This document shows positions 49,441-59,747 of a stretch of 64,000 nucleotides of DNA, in pieces; the stretch's first letter is position 1, and every line of letters begins with the position of its first letter. Below the pieces are notes generated by a model that had not been told where the DNA came from, did not search any database, and worked only from the letters and a program-made list of their open reading frames with translations. Location of the stretch: positions 1 to 64,000 of the forward strand of contig JAJDCZ010000025.1 of assembly GCA_029260555.1 (NCBI GenBank), given 5' to 3'. The DNA comes from Phycisphaerales bacterium. Its GTDB lineage: Bacteria > Planctomycetota > Phycisphaerae > Phycisphaerales > UBA1924. Both the position numbers and the translations under genes were made by a program.

Positions 49441-50370
49441 TTATGCGGGGCTTGGAACCTGATCCTGCACGGACTGGAGAATGTCGTGGACAGCTCGCTG
49501 TTGATTTGATTCAAAGACAGACTGACCAAATACGCGGTGCCCTGCAACGACCATGAAGTTCTGGTAGATATCCTCGGGAATAACATAGTCGCGAGCAGCA
49601 ATAACCGCTGAAGATTTGGCAGCCTGAACCAGGGCAAGTGAGCCACGAGGAGACAAGCCCAGAGTCAGATCAGGATGCTCGCGAGTTGCTGTGGACAGTG
49701 CGATGACATAATCTATGAGTGATCGATCGACCTTGACCTCATCCACAGCCTGCTGAACCTGCATCACATCATCGTGGGTCAGAACGGGCTGAATATCTTT
49801 AAGCACGGTATCTGCGGGGCGGATCTGTAGCACGCGAGCTTCGTGTTCCGGGGTGGGATACCCGATGCTGATGCGCATGAGAAAGCGGTCAAGCTGAGAT
49901 TCAGGCAGGGGATAGGTGCCTTCAAATGTGTAGGGGTTCTGGGTGGCGACGATCATAAAAGGCGGTTCGAGCGGCCAGACCTGCCCATCAATGGAGACAG
50001 TTTGTTCGCTCATGGCTTCAAGCAGAGCCGTCTGAGTTCGTGGGGTCGTGCGGTTAATCTCGTCAGCCAGAATGATATTTGCAAAGATTGGGCCTTGCTT
50101 GAAATCAAACCGGCCCGTGTTCTGATCAAAGACCGACACCCCCAGAACATCCGCTGGGAGCATGTCTGGCGTCAGTTGAATACGACTGAACCTGCAATCG
50201 ATGCTGCGAGCCAGTGTGGCAGCAAGGAGGGTTTTGCCTACGCCGGGGACATCCTCGATGAGGATGTGGCCACGGGCGAACATGCAGCAGAGCAGGCGAT
50301 CAACCACATCAGTGTGACCAAGAAAGACGCGGGAGATCTGATCTTTGAGACGGGTGATGGTGTTGAGCAT
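49441..50370 (-). CDS. MoxR-family AAA+ ATPase
   Basis: MoxR proteins are hexameric AAA+ chaperones that help assemble cofactor-containing or surface proteins. The 309-residue product has the Walker A motif G-V-G-K-T near 42-46, Walker B I-I-L-A-D-E-I-N-R near 100-108, and sensor 1 in V-A-T-Q-N-P near 144-149, followed by E-G-T-Y-P-L-P-E-S-Q-L-D-R-F near 153-166 typical of the family. The ATG at 50370 fits the family length; an open frame extends upstream to 50448. The usual DUF58 or VWA partners are absent. It heads a minus-strand group leading to the CDGSH, S10 and QueC-like genes. Confidence 0.9.
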   Translation of the reverse strand: MLNTITRLKDQISRVFLGHTDVVDRLLCCMFARGHILIEDVPGVGKTLLAATLARSIDCRFSRIQLTPDMLPADVLGVSVFDQNTGRFDFKQGPIFANIILADEINRTTPRTQTALLEAMSEQTVSIDGQVWPLEPPFMIVATQNPYTFEGTYPLPESQLDRFLMRISIGYPTPEHEARVLQIRPADTVLKDIQPVLTHDDVMQVQQAVDEVKVDRSLIDYVIALSTATREHPDLTLGLSPRGSLALVQAAKSSAVIAARDYVIPEDIYQNFMVVAGHRVFGQSVFESNQQRAVHDILQSVQDQVPSPA

Positions 50371-50476
50371 GATTCTGGCGTGTCCTGGCCTGTTGGCGCT
50401 AGCAGATGGGCAAGAGCGGATAAGTATATGGCTCAGCAAACCTGACACGAGGAGGCGAGCATGTTACGCTCAGATC

Positions 50477-51439
50477 ATGGCTGAGCCTGATGACCAGATC
50501 GACAACCAGCCCCGACCCGCTGATGAAACTGAACCCAGCAGTGTGCTGGCCAGTCAGTTGATGGGCACACTGCCCTGCATTGGCTGCGGGTATGAGCTGC
50601 ACGGGCTCTCGGTGCTGGGGCGTTGTCCTGAGTGTGGGCTTGATGTGGGTGACACCATTCGCATGCTTGTTGATCCATATGCAGAGACATTTCATGAACT
50701 GACCAACCCCAGACGAACCGCCGTACTGTTGATGGGCTGGTCGCTGGCGGCTGCGGTCGCTGCAGGATTGTGCTGGCTGATGCGAGGCCTTGACATCTTT
50801 GGTGATATCACTGGCAGCGGGATTCGGTTGCAAAGAGCAGCAATCGTTACAACAGGTGCGATTCTGGTTTCGTTTATCTGCTCACTGGGACTGGTCAGAC
50901 CGCACGCAGGCGTAAGGCGCCGAGGTGTGTATCTGGCAGCCTTTGCAACCAGCATGTACATCCCGCTGACGATTGTGTTCTGGTGGGTTCATGGCGTAAT
51001 CGATCATGGTACGCAAAAGCCTTACAGCGGCGTGGGCGAAATCTCGGTTTCTCGAATCCTGCTTCGACTTGCAGAAGCTGTGCTAATCAGTGTGATCATT
51101 CTGGGGCTGAGGCCTCACGCGCGGATGCTGGCCAAGAGAAGCCTGGCACTCAGAACAGGACAGATTGATCGCCAGACAATGCGGGCCATGGTTGCAGCAG
51201 CGGGCGTGGGTGCAGCTGGGGATATTCTGCGTCTGGTCTCATTACCGCTGAAGGGGACCGCCAGTGAGATCCTGAATCTGGCCGGTATCGTGGGGGTGAT
51301 CATGGGTTCAGCACTTTTTACACTGGGTCTTGTGAGTGTGGTGATTGATACCTGCCGTATCAGCCGGGCACTATTAACCAGCCCTGTGACACTTGAATCA
51401 CTGACAACCGCTCCATCGGATCAATCTCAAAGGCACTAG
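50477..51439 (+). CDS. Zinc-ribbon membrane protein of unknown function
   Basis: The 320-residue protein has a soluble N part of about 80 residues with a zinc-ribbon, C-I-G-C-G near residues 34-38 and C-P-E-C-G near 50-54. About six or seven hydrophobic helices follow over residues 85-305. This combination of a CxxC-x-CxxC knuckle and a membrane domain is common among uncharacterised planctomycete proteins. The ATG at 50477 is chosen because the upstream in-frame segment overlaps the moxR region. It is divergent from moxR and followed by sppA on the same strand 172 bases later. Function unknown. Confidence 0.6.
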   Translation: MAEPDDQIDNQPRPADETEPSSVLASQLMGTLPCIGCGYELHGLSVLGRCPECGLDVGDTIRMLVDPYAETFHELTNPRRTAVLLMGWSLAAAVAAGLCWLMRGLDIFGDITGSGIRLQRAAIVTTGAILVSFICSLGLVRPHAGVRRRGVYLAAFATSMYIPLTIVFWWVHGVIDHGTQKPYSGVGEISVSRILLRLAEAVLISVIILGLRPHARMLAKRSLALRTGQIDRQTMRAMVAAAGVGAAGDILRLVSLPLKGTASEILNLAGIVGVIMGSALFTLGLVSVVIDTCRISRALLTSPVTLESLTTAPSDQSQRH

Positions 51440-51611
51440 CCGGGTCATGAGTATCTGGAAGCCAATGAATGTGCAGCTTGTGTGAGTTGGCTGGCAACTT
51501 CATAGATCTGAGGGGTTACAATCAAAGAGCATTAGTTCAAGGACTGGATACTCAGACCAGCCCTGGTCGATAGCAGCCTTGAATCTCGTGCATAGAACAG
51601 GAGCACACAGA

Positions 51612-53411
51612 ATGGGTCGAAGATTTTCATCATTGTCCAGAACTTTCATGGTCACATCCGCTTTGCTACTGGCAGCTACGCCGACAGTTCAGGCGGATGT
51701 TAAACTGGGCTGGCTGGAGATCAGCGATTCACCGATTGGCCATCCTTCGCCATTGGGCTGGCTGATGGGCGAAGAGCCGACAATGCTCGACCTGATCGGT
51801 GCGATTGAGTCTGCTGCAGAGCGTGATGAGCTTTCGGGCATTGTGATTCGCCTGAAGGATGCAAAGCTGACCATGTCTCAAATTGACGAGCTTGGTGCTG
51901 CGATTTCCAACTTGCGTGATGCTGATAAAAAGGTGTTTGTATTCAGCGAGGGTTATGGCACCGGCGAGTTGCTGCTGGCATCGTATGCTGATCAGGCCAT
52001 CATCCAGTCTGGTGGAGCAGTGAGCTTTCCAGGCGTGTTCATGCAGGAGATGTACCTTGCCGATGCGCTTCAGTGGGTCGGGCTGAAAGCTGATTTTGTG
52101 CAGATTGGCGATTACAAAGGCGCCAACGAGACAATGACGCGCAGCGGCCCAAGCGATGCATGGGATGAAAATATCTCTCAACTACTTGACGCTCTGTATG
52201 CCCATCAGTTTCAAACGCTCTTGCGAGGCCGCGATCTTGAGGAATATCAACTCAATAATGCCCTTGAAGAAGCCTGGATGACCGAGGCTGATCGAGCTGT
52301 GGATCTGGGGCTTCTTGATGCAGCGGTCGATCTTCCTGAAATCAGTGATTACTTTGAAGAACGCTATGGCGAGCCAATTGTCTGGGTGCGAAATCTGCTC
52401 GATAACGCTACGGGCCCATCAATAGGCCAGGATCCCTTTGCGATTTTTTCGCTGCTTTCAAAATCACCTGATAATGACCCGGATGGCCCAGCCATCGCGG
52501 TATTGCACATTGATGCGCAGATCGTCGATGGTGAATCATCCCCCGGCGGCATGACAAGCGGCGCATCTGTAGGAAGCCGAACTGTTCGCAACGCCCTGGA
52601 AGAAATACTGGCAAATGATGATTACAAGGGGCTGGTGCTTCGTATCGAATCACCGGGTGGATCTGCCATTGCCAGCGAGATCATCTGGCAGGGCATTCGC
52701 CGTGTCGCAGAGCACAAGCCGGTGTGGGTGAGCGTCGGGTCCATGGCAGCATCCGGCGGATACTACATCGCGGTGGCGGGCGACAAGATTTATGTCAACT
52801 CAGGCTCCATCGTGGGCTCAATCGGCGTTGTGGGTGGGAAAATATCCATGGGTGATCTTTTTAAGAAACTGCATATCAATGTCGTCTCACGGGCAAGGGG
52901 ACCTCGAGCTGACATGTTTGCATCTGATCGTCCCTGGACTGACCAACAGCGTCAACTGGTCAGCCAGAAGATGAAACAGACATATGACCTTTTCGTGTCA
53001 CGAGTCGAGGCGGGCCGTGAAGATATCGATGTCTCCAAGACCGCAGAAGGCAGGCTTTTTGTTGGTCAGGATATCATCGACATGGAGATGGCTGACGAGC
53101 TGGGCGGCTTGACTGATTGCCTCAACGATCTGGCATTTGACCTCGAGCTTGATTCATATGAGGTGATTCATTTCCCGGGGCCTTTGAGTCTGGAAGATTT
53201 CTTTGAACAGGCTGCCAAACAATTCGGCGGCGCGCAAGCACCCGGCGTTCAGGCTCTGGGCATGCAGGTTGAGCCCTTTGCAAGCTTTGCGCGTGATTTG
53301 CTTGGCGATGATGGCTTTGATGCAATGCTTGATGCAATGACCGCAATGCAGGTGATTCGTGATGAGCATGTCGCGTTGACGATGCCTCGGATTCTGATTC
53401 TATCAAAGTAA
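51612..53411 (+). CDS. sppA: Signal peptide peptidase SppA (protease IV, long form)
   Basis: SppA digests signal peptides left in the membrane and acts in the periplasm. The 599-residue length matches the double-domain form. A signal or anchor segment is at about 10-28. The Ser/Lys dyad is visible as Lys169 in G-D-Y-K-G-A-N-E and Ser381 in S-M-A-A-S-G-G-Y-Y. The spacing of about 210 residues fits the E. coli enzyme. I-E-S-P-G-G-S near 347-353 is also typical. AGGAG upstream supports the ATG at 51612; a longer frame begins at 51579. It ends 10 bases from the convergent propeller-like gene. Confidence 0.92.
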   Translation: MGRRFSSLSRTFMVTSALLLAATPTVQADVKLGWLEISDSPIGHPSPLGWLMGEEPTMLDLIGAIESAAERDELSGIVIRLKDAKLTMSQIDELGAAISNLRDADKKVFVFSEGYGTGELLLASYADQAIIQSGGAVSFPGVFMQEMYLADALQWVGLKADFVQIGDYKGANETMTRSGPSDAWDENISQLLDALYAHQFQTLLRGRDLEEYQLNNALEEAWMTEADRAVDLGLLDAAVDLPEISDYFEERYGEPIVWVRNLLDNATGPSIGQDPFAIFSLLSKSPDNDPDGPAIAVLHIDAQIVDGESSPGGMTSGASVGSRTVRNALEEILANDDYKGLVLRIESPGGSAIASEIIWQGIRRVAEHKPVWVSVGSMAASGGYYIAVAGDKIYVNSGSIVGSIGVVGGKISMGDLFKKLHINVVSRARGPRADMFASDRPWTDQQRQLVSQKMKQTYDLFVSRVEAGREDIDVSKTAEGRLFVGQDIIDMEMADELGGLTDCLNDLAFDLELDSYEVIHFPGPLSLEDFFEQAAKQFGGAQAPGVQALGMQVEPFASFARDLLGDDGFDAMLDAMTAMQVIRDEHVALTMPRILILSK

Positions 53412-53421
53412 AACCCTGACA

Positions 53422-54387
53422 CTACCAGGGCCAAAGTTCCAAACCATGAGGGGCATTACGCACATCCATGGTGTGGTTGATGACTTTCAGTACCTCGTTG
53501 GAATCCGCGTTATAGACCGAAATAGTGCCTGGCGATGAACCTGCGACAATATGATTGTCGCCAAAGAGACAAAGCCCGCGGCCAAATGCCTGGCGAGCGA
53601 AATCCTCAGGCAGGTCTGCCTGCTCTAACAGCGATTCGTCCCACCGTTTGACGATGTAAGACCGCAGGGTATCGCCTTTGTGATTCTGGTAGATGACAGT
53701 GTCAGTACCTGTGGAGTTTGCCAGGATGCCATCGCGCCAGGGCTGGGCGTTGTGTGTCCAGATGGGCACGCGGGCATAAGGCGTAAACTGGCCATCCGCG
53801 GTTGAGGCATAGACATGCTGCATGCCAGCACCACAGACAAACATGGTGTTGCTGGAAAAACTAACCATGTTCAAGTGCGTTGTATCTTGTTCCGCTGGGC
53901 CGCCCGCTCTGTTGGGGTCGAACATGCCAAACTTCATATCTACTGAGACCATCTCGCCCGGGCGCGGGCGTTGCTTGGCGCCGAAGTTTTTGATGCACCA
54001 GCCTCGCGTCCATTTGCCAGCTTTGAGATCAAGCTCAAGGACCGAATCGGTCGCGGTGGCAGTGACCAGCAGGCGGTCGCCATTGATGCAAATTTCATGC
54101 AGATCTCGGGCATAGGCATTCTTGTATGCGTTGATGATCTTGAAATCCTGGTCAAAGACAAACACATCGTCATACGCAGCGATGACAATAGTGTCCTGAT
54201 AGAAAGCGATGCCTCGCAGCCCCCGTCCATGGCCTCGGCCTTCCCATTCGATGGTCTGGTCGTTCCAGTCAAGAACCGGTGTCGTGATCTCATTTTCCAA
54301 ATCGATCAGACAAGCTCCGCCATGGCTTGATCCCTGATGGGCTGATCTGATGACGAATGTACTGAGAACAGTGGGCAGCTTTTCCAT
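53422..54387 (-). CDS. Propeller-like protein of unknown function, paralog 1
   Basis: The 321-residue protein is similar along its full length to the product of 54848-55837. Shared features include V-I-R-S-A near the start, S-H-G-G-A-C/Y-L, G-R-G-L-R-G-I-A-F-Y near 57-66, W-T-H-N-A near 220-224, F-A-R-x-x-F-x-R-G-L-C near 267-277 and a final T-M-D-V-R-N-A-x-H-G-L-E-x-W-P. Recurring short strands suggest a beta-propeller. No signal peptide or enzyme motif is seen. The start at 54387 is chosen by alignment to the paralog. It lies 71 bases after acpS on the same strand. Function unknown. Confidence 0.68.
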   Translation of the reverse strand: MEKLPTVLSTFVIRSAHQGSSHGGACLIDLENEITTPVLDWNDQTIEWEGRGHGRGLRGIAFYQDTIVIAAYDDVFVFDQDFKIINAYKNAYARDLHEICINGDRLLVTATATDSVLELDLKAGKWTRGWCIKNFGAKQRPRPGEMVSVDMKFGMFDPNRAGGPAEQDTTHLNMVSFSSNTMFVCGAGMQHVYASTADGQFTPYARVPIWTHNAQPWRDGILANSTGTDTVIYQNHKGDTLRSYIVKRWDESLLEQADLPEDFARQAFGRGLCLFGDNHIVAGSSPGTISVYNADSNEVLKVINHTMDVRNAPHGLELWPW

Positions 54388-54458
54388 CGACAAAACGCTC
54401 CGAAATACTGGCATAAGACTCACACACGCAAAGTGCGCACGCCGAGTGTAGGTCAAAA

Positions 54459-54851
54459 TCAGGGATCTGTCCCTGCTCCCAGAGCCAGCACCGACGCGGT
54501 AGCCAACTCGCGTGTATGCGAGATCGAGACAAGCCATCGCTCGATGCCTTTATCCTGAGCAATTTGTGCGACCATGCCTGACACACTCAACTCCGGCTGA
54601 CCTGAAGCAAGAGCTGTGATCTGAATATCCGTCCAGGCAATGCCATCACGCCAGCCCGTACCCAGTGCCTTGAGCGCAGCTTCCTTTGCTGCGAACCTCC
54701 CCGCCAGCCGCTCTGTCGAGTTACGAGCTGCCAAGGCATACTGCTGTTCATTTTCGGTGAAACAGCGTTTGAGGAAACGCTCTTTGTGTTTGTCGAGAGT
54801 GCCCTGCAAACGAGCGATATTCACAATATCAATACCATGGCCCAGGATCAT
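54459..54851 (-). CDS. acpS: Holo-[acyl-carrier-protein] synthase
   Basis: AcpS transfers 4'-phosphopantetheine from CoA to apo-ACP. The 130-residue protein has G-H-G-I-D-I-V near 4-10, with the metal-binding Asp, F-T-E-N-E near 31-35, and L-A-G-R-F-A-A-K-E-A-A-L-K-A-L-G near 49-64, with the catalytic Glu. S-I-S-H-T near 108-112 completes the family. Its start overlaps the upstream propeller-like gene by four bases (ATGA), so it should be translationally coupled to it. Confidence 0.93.
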   Translation of the reverse strand: MILGHGIDIVNIARLQGTLDKHKERFLKRCFTENEQQYALAARNSTERLAGRFAAKEAALKALGTGWRDGIAWTDIQITALASGQPELSVSGMVAQIAQDKGIERWLVSISHTRELATASVLALGAGTDP

Positions 54852-55837
54852 GTGACAGGTACCTCCCTGGGCCAGGGCCAGACCTCCAGCCCGTGAATGG
54901 CATTGCGAACATCCATGGTGAGATTAACCGAACGGATGATTGAACCAGCTGCAGAATCGTACGCTGTGATGGTTGAAGGCGATGCCCCTGCAATGATGTG
55001 ACCCTTTGGTCCAACGCAAAGCCCGCGAGCAAAGCCAGGCCTGGCAAAGTCCTTGGGGAGATTCGCATTAACCAGTTTTTCTGAATCAACCGAAGGGACC
55101 GCACCAGACCAGTGTGCTTTCCCATCGAATGACTGTTGACAGACCATGTTGTTCTCAGTGGCGTTGAACAGGACGCTGTTTTTGTAAGGCCTGGCGTTGT
55201 GTGTCCAGAACGGAACCGGTGCCCAAGGCAAGAAACCATTCTCGCTGATCTCATAGATATACCTGAGTTTAACACCTGAGACAAGGGTTTTGTTTTCATG
55301 CCTCCACACATTATTGATATGAGTCGTATCGCCAACCCTTGGCCCTTGTTCAGATCCCGGATCAAAAACACGCGAACTCAGAGTCAGATCATTTTCGGTG
55401 AGTGGAGCATTCTTTGGTGCATCGGGCTTTGTAAAATATCGCAGCGTAATGCCCTGAGTGAACCGCCCTGTGACAAGATCCAGCACCAGCACGCAGTCGT
55501 AAAGCGTAGATGTAATGTAAAGCGTTGATCCTTGAAGATATATCTCGTGACAATGGCGTAAATATTGATTCCGATACGAGTTGACAATCTGAAAACTCTT
55601 GTCGAATACAAACAGTTCATCACTTGCTGCAATGAGAATCTGGTCATTGTAAAATGCGATGCCGCGCAGCCCGCGCCCTTGGCCTCGACCGGAAAAATCA
55701 ATATCGCCAGCGTTCCAGTCTAGGACTTTTTTAAAGCGTCCTGAGTTGAGATCAACAAGGTATGCTCCGCCATGAGAGTCGTCCTGCTTGGCAGATCTGA
55801 TCACATCCGTCGCAAGTACCACCGGAAGCTCGTGCAT
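54848..55837 (-). CDS. Propeller-like protein of unknown function, paralog 2
   Basis: The 329-residue protein is the paralog of the product at 53422-54387; see the shared motifs there. It has V-I-R-S-A-K-Q-D-D near 13-21, G-R-G-Q-G-R-G-L-R-G near 50-59 and W-T-H-N-A-R-P near 223-229. GGGAG before the ATG at 55837 marks the start. It begins 15 bases after the FmdB-like gene and overlaps acpS downstream, so it sits in the chaperone run. A role in protein quality control is possible from context only. Confidence 0.68.
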   Translation of the reverse strand: MHELPVVLATDVIRSAKQDDSHGGAYLVDLNSGRFKKVLDWNAGDIDFSGRGQGRGLRGIAFYNDQILIAASDELFVFDKSFQIVNSYRNQYLRHCHEIYLQGSTLYITSTLYDCVLVLDLVTGRFTQGITLRYFTKPDAPKNAPLTENDLTLSSRVFDPGSEQGPRVGDTTHINNVWRHENKTLVSGVKLRYIYEISENGFLPWAPVPFWTHNARPYKNSVLFNATENNMVCQQSFDGKAHWSGAVPSVDSEKLVNANLPKDFARPGFARGLCVGPKGHIIAGASPSTITAYDSAAGSIIRSVNLTMDVRNAIHGLEVWPWPREVPVT

Positions 55838-55852
55838 GAGATCACTCCCGGG

Positions 55853-56176
55853 TCAGGATTTGCCTTTGGAAGAGTTGTCCGATGCTTTGCTGCTCTTTGC
55901 TTTATCAGCCTTGGGCTTTGCTTCGCTTTTGCTCTCGGATTTTTTGCTTGATTTTTCGGGCGTATCAGATTTGGCAGCTTTTTTATATGAATCAGAGCGA
56001 TAGTCTGTTTCATAAAAGCCCGAGCCTTTAAAAAGCACCGCTGCCCCGGTGCCAATCAGCCGTTCCAGTGACATTTTTTTACACTCGGGGCATTTTCTTT
56101 TAACGCTGGCACTCATGGATTGAAAAAGCTCAAACTCATGATCGCAGGCTTTGCATCGATAATCATATGTAGGCAT
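55853..56176 (-). CDS. FmdB-family zinc-ribbon protein
   Basis: FmdB-type small proteins carry a C-x2-C...C-x2-C zinc ribbon. The 107-residue product starts M-P-T-Y-D-Y-R-C-K-A-C and has C-P-E-C near 29-32, then L-I-G-T-G, the family pattern. A G-S-G-F-Y-E-T-D-Y-R motif follows near 54-63. The C-terminal 40 residues are a Lys/Ser/Ala-rich tail. Family members are often found near protein-quality-control genes; their function is poorly defined. The ATG at 56176 is chosen by the conserved start. It is 26 bases downstream of grpE on the same strand. Confidence 0.82.
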   Translation of the reverse strand: MPTYDYRCKACDHEFELFQSMSASVKRKCPECKKMSLERLIGTGAAVLFKGSGFYETDYRSDSYKKAAKSDTPEKSSKKSESKSEAKPKADKAKSSKASDNSSKGKS

Positions 56177-56202
56177 GGCAGATTCCTTGTTGCAAAGATC
56201 GG

Positions 56203-56805
56203 TCAATCTTCCTGCTCATCACCAGAAGCAACTGAAACCTTGGCGGGACGAACCACACGGTCGTGTAGCTTGTAGCCCACCTGCAACGCGCAAACGACAT
56301 GCCCCGGTTGAATATCATCGCTCTGCTGATGAAGCATGGCTTGATGACATGCAGGATCAAACGAATCATCAGGCTCAGGACTGATCAGCGAAACTCCCAG
56401 CACACTCAGCACACGAATGAACTCAGCATGGATCGCGCGGATGCCATCGAGCATCTGGGGGACAGTGATGTCCTCGGTATTGTGCTGAAAAGCCATGTCA
56501 AAGCTGTCCAGCACAGGAATGATTGTCTGGATCACGCCAGCAGAAGCCTGCTTTCGTGCTTCATCCTCACTTTGCCGGGCTCGCCTTTGAAAGTTCTGAT
56601 AGTCAGCCTGACAGCGCAGGTAGCGAGATTCAAGGTCAGCCAGTTGCTGCTCAAGTTCCTGCTCGCGACTCAACTGGGGCTGATCATCGCTATCCATCTG
56701 CTCATCTGGCTCCAACTCGTCACTCAGTTTGTCAGTCACTTCAGCATCCACAGCATCACTCTGGTTCTTCATCCTGGTGTCTTGTTTCGGTTTATGCTTT
56801 TTCAT
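56203..56805 (-). CDS. grpE: Nucleotide exchange factor GrpE
   Basis: GrpE releases ADP from DnaK. The 200-residue product has an acidic N-terminal part, a long coiled-coil helix of about residues 45-95 with the family segment [14 protein letters not shown] near 61-74, and the beta domain with [11 protein letters not shown] near 172-182, then [11 protein letters not shown] near 184-194. Length is normal. The start overlaps the dnaJ stop by four bases. DnaK is not in this window. Confidence 0.92.
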   Translation of the reverse strand: MKKHKPKQDTRMKNQSDAVDAEVTDKLSDELEPDEQMDSDDQPQLSREQELEQQLADLESRYLRCQADYQNFQRRARQSEDEARKQASAGVIQTIIPVLDSFDMAFQHNTEDITVPQMLDGIRAIHAEFIRVLSVLGVSLISPEPDDSFDPACHQAMLHQQSDDIQPGHVVCALQVGYKLHDRVVRPAKVSVASGDEQED

Positions 56806-57959
56806 GATCCACCCAGCAGGTCTTTGATCTTCTTGAGAAAACCATGACTTTCAGGCAGGACGGTATGGTCTTCGGTTTCTGCGAACTGTCTAAGTAACTC
56901 TTCTTGCTTGGCTGAAAGTTTCGTTGGAATCTCGATTCTCACAATGACAACCAGATCACCTCGTCTTCCAGAGCGGAGGCCGGGCAGACCCTGACCATGG
57001 ACGCGATACATCTTGCCATGCTGTGTGCCTTTGGTGATCGTCAACTCGTGTTGATCTTCAAGCGTCGGCACATTTATCTGAGCACCCAGTGTTGCCTGCG
57101 AAAATGAAATAGGCATGTCAAGAACAAGATGATCGCCTTCTCGCTCAAAAAAATCATGCTTTTTGATACGAACAACCACATGCAGATCACCCCGCATGCC
57201 CTGACCCCGTGGCGATATTTCAGGAGAAGGCGGTTCACCCTCTCCCTGAACACGCACAGCCTGCGAATCACTGATCCCCGGTGGAATCTTGACCGAAAGT
57301 GATCGCTTGCAAGGCGTGCGCCCTTTGCCTCGGCAATCCGAACAATGATCTTCGATGATCGTGCCTCTGCCGCGACAAGTGGGACAGGCTGTGACCATGC
57401 GGAACATCCCGCCAAGGCCAGCTTGCTGAACCTTACCTTGTCCGCCACAGGTTTTGCAGGTCTTGGGCGTAGTTCCAGGCTTTGCGCCACTCCCTTTGCA
57501 ACTCTCGCAAACATCCATGCGCGTGAACTCAACATCACGCTGACACCCATTGAGCACATCTTCGAGTGTAACAGTGACTTCTGTCTCCAGGTCATACCCG
57601 CGAGCCACGCGTTGTCGAGATTGTCTGCCTCCCCCACCACCTCGCATTGAGCCTCCAAAGATCTCCTCGAACATGGAGAAGATATCCGTAGGATCCATGC
57701 GCGAAAAGTCATGTCCCGCAGCCCCCGCGCCGCGCAAGCCATCATGCCCATACTGGTCATAAAGCTTGCGCTTTTTCTCGTCAGAAAGCACTTCATAGGC
57801 TTCAGCAGCTTCTTTAAACTTTGCCTCAGCCTCAGCATCACCAGGGTTGCGATCAGGGTGATATTTCAGCGCGAGCCTGCGATAAGAACGCTTGATCTCA
57901 TCAACATCCGAGGTGCGTTCAATGGATAGAACTTCGTAATAGTCGCGTGTTGTGGGCAT
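56802..57959 (-). CDS. dnaJ: Chaperone protein DnaJ
   Basis: DnaJ delivers clients to DnaK and stimulates its ATPase. The 385-residue product has the J domain with the H-P-D motif in Y-H-P-D-R-N-P-G near 34-41, a Gly-rich linker, and four zinc-binding C-x-x-C-x-G-x-G-type repeats: C-E-S-C-K-G near 151-156, C-K-T-C-G-G, C-P-T-C-R-G and C-S-D-C-R-G. A C-terminal domain follows. It is a class A DnaJ. It lies downstream of groEL2 with a gap of 90 bases and overlaps grpE. Confidence 0.95.
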   Translation of the reverse strand: MPTTRDYYEVLSIERTSDVDEIKRSYRRLALKYHPDRNPGDAEAEAKFKEAAEAYEVLSDEKKRKLYDQYGHDGLRGAGAAGHDFSRMDPTDIFSMFEEIFGGSMRGGGGGRQSRQRVARGYDLETEVTVTLEDVLNGCQRDVEFTRMDVCESCKGSGAKPGTTPKTCKTCGGQGKVQQAGLGGMFRMVTACPTCRGRGTIIEDHCSDCRGKGRTPCKRSLSVKIPPGISDSQAVRVQGEGEPPSPEISPRGQGMRGDLHVVVRIKKHDFFEREGDHLVLDMPISFSQATLGAQINVPTLEDQHELTITKGTQHGKMYRVHGQGLPGLRSGRRGDLVVIVRIEIPTKLSAKQEELLRQFAETEDHTVLPESHGFLKKIKDLLGGS

Positions 57960-58049
57960 ATTTGTACGCTTCGTTCAGATCCGTTTGCGTGCAGAGAATT
58001 TCCTCCCGGGCGTTTCCACCCGAAAGGTATGATTACTACGAAATGAGCA

Positions 58050-59663
58050 TCAGGCAATAGCACCCGTCTGGGCGTCAGCTTCATCATTCAGATCTGTCAC
58101 CATGACATCTGTTGTCAGCATGAGACCCGAAACGGATGCTGCGTTGACCAGTGAACTCTTGACGACCAGAGCAGGATCAATGATGCCTTCCTTGATCAGA
58201 TCGGTGTATTCGCCAGTCGCTGCGTTCAAGCCATATCCGCCTTCACCTTCGCGAATGGACTCTACAGCCAGATCACCGTCGTATCCTGCGTTCTCAGCGA
58301 TCTGCTTGGCACAAGACTCAACAGCCTTGAGCACTACATCATAGCCGATTTTCTCATCACCCTTGGCACTTTTCTGCCCAGCCTTGATGGCATCCTGAGT
58401 ACGAATCAATGCGATGCCTCCGCCGGGCACATAGCCCTCCTTGGCAGCAGCACGGGTGGCGTGCAGTGCATCATCAACCATGTCTTTTTGCGATTTCATC
58501 GCGATCTCGGTCGCGCCACCAACATTGATGATGGCTACGCCTCCGGTCATCTTGGCGTGGCGTTCCATGAGCTTCTCACGGTCATAGTCACTGGTGGACT
58601 TGGCGTGCTGAGCCAGAATCTGCTCCGCCCGCGCCTGGATGTCCTTCTTCTTGCCAGCACCTTCGATAATCGTGGTGTCATCTTTGGTTACAACGATCTT
58701 CTTGACGCTGCCCAGTTCGTTCAGTTCGATGGACTCAAGTGAACGACCCAGGTCTTCGCTGAAGAATGTGCCGCCGGTGAGCACCGCGATATCGTTGAGC
58801 ATGGCTTTTCTGCGATCTCCAAAGCCGGGGGCTTTTGCAGCGCAAATCTTGAAGGCACCGCGCAGACGGTTGACGACCAGTGCAGCCAATGCTTCATTCT
58901 CGACATCTTCTGCAATAATCAGCAAAGGCTTGCCACTTGCGACAACCTTGTTGAGCAGGGGCAAAAGGTCTGCAAGATTAGAGATCTTTTTCTCATGGAG
59001 AAGAATCAAGGCATCTTCAAGGACGCACTCTGCGGTTTTGGGGTCGGTCATGAAATAGGGGCTGAGATAACCCTTGTCGAACTGCATGCCTTCGACATAC
59101 TCGAGCGTGGTTTCAGCACTCTTGCCATCTTCGACTTCAACTACGCCTTCAGCACCAACTTTGGAAATGGCTTCAGCGATCAACTCGCCGACTTCAGCAT
59201 CATGATTAGCCGAGACGGTGGCAATGCGCTTGTAATCAGCCTTGCCTTTGCACTTGATAGACATTTCGTCGATGGCGTCTGCAGCGGCCTGTGCAGCTTT
59301 GTTAATGCCACGCTGAATCTGCACCGGGTTGCAGCCCATCGTTACATGGCGGATGCCTTCGGTAAAGATCGCCTGCGCAAGCACGGTTGCAGCAGTGGTT
59401 CCATCACCAGCCTTGTCAGCGGTTTTCTTGGCAACCTGGTTGACCATCTTGGCGCCCATGGATTCAAAGGGCTCGGGAAGTATCACTTCCTTTGCCACGG
59501 AAACGCCATCCTTGGTGACATGAGGATCACCCCATGATTTTTCGATGACAACATGCCGGCCGCTGGGGCCCATGGTACACCGAACCGCATCGGCCAGTTG
59601 ATCTACGCCTCGCTTCATCTCAAGCAGTGCTGCGTCATCAAACATCATTTGTTTCTGAGACAT
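58050..59663 (-). CDS. groEL2: 60-kDa chaperonin GroEL, second copy
   Basis: GroEL forms the folding cage closed by GroES. The 537-residue product has G-P-S-G-R near 33-37, D-G-T-T near 87-90 in A-G-D-G-T-T-A-A-T, with Ala in place of a usual Thr after the T-T, and G-G-G-I near 405-408. It lacks the C-terminal Gly-Gly-Met tail that the first copy has. A mutation-prone change G-P-K-G-R to G-P-S-G-R is also seen. AGGAAG precedes the ATG. It follows groES by 84 bases on the same strand. It may serve special clients. Confidence 0.93.
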   Translation of the reverse strand: MSQKQMMFDDAALLEMKRGVDQLADAVRCTMGPSGRHVVIEKSWGDPHVTKDGVSVAKEVILPEPFESMGAKMVNQVAKKTADKAGDGTTAATVLAQAIFTEGIRHVTMGCNPVQIQRGINKAAQAAADAIDEMSIKCKGKADYKRIATVSANHDAEVGELIAEAISKVGAEGVVEVEDGKSAETTLEYVEGMQFDKGYLSPYFMTDPKTAECVLEDALILLHEKKISNLADLLPLLNKVVASGKPLLIIAEDVENEALAALVVNRLRGAFKICAAKAPGFGDRRKAMLNDIAVLTGGTFFSEDLGRSLESIELNELGSVKKIVVTKDDTTIIEGAGKKKDIQARAEQILAQHAKSTSDYDREKLMERHAKMTGGVAIINVGGATEIAMKSQKDMVDDALHATRAAAKEGYVPGGGIALIRTQDAIKAGQKSAKGDEKIGYDVVLKAVESCAKQIAENAGYDGDLAVESIREGEGGYGLNAATGEYTDLIKEGIIDPALVVKSSLVNAASVSGLMLTTDVMVTDLNDEADAQTGAIA

Positions 59664-59747
59664 TTCTATTCTTCCTTATGAGCTTCTATCAGCCAGAGGC
59701 TGCGCTCTCACTCGATGTACCCTTGCAATGGTGCTGGAACACCCTGA

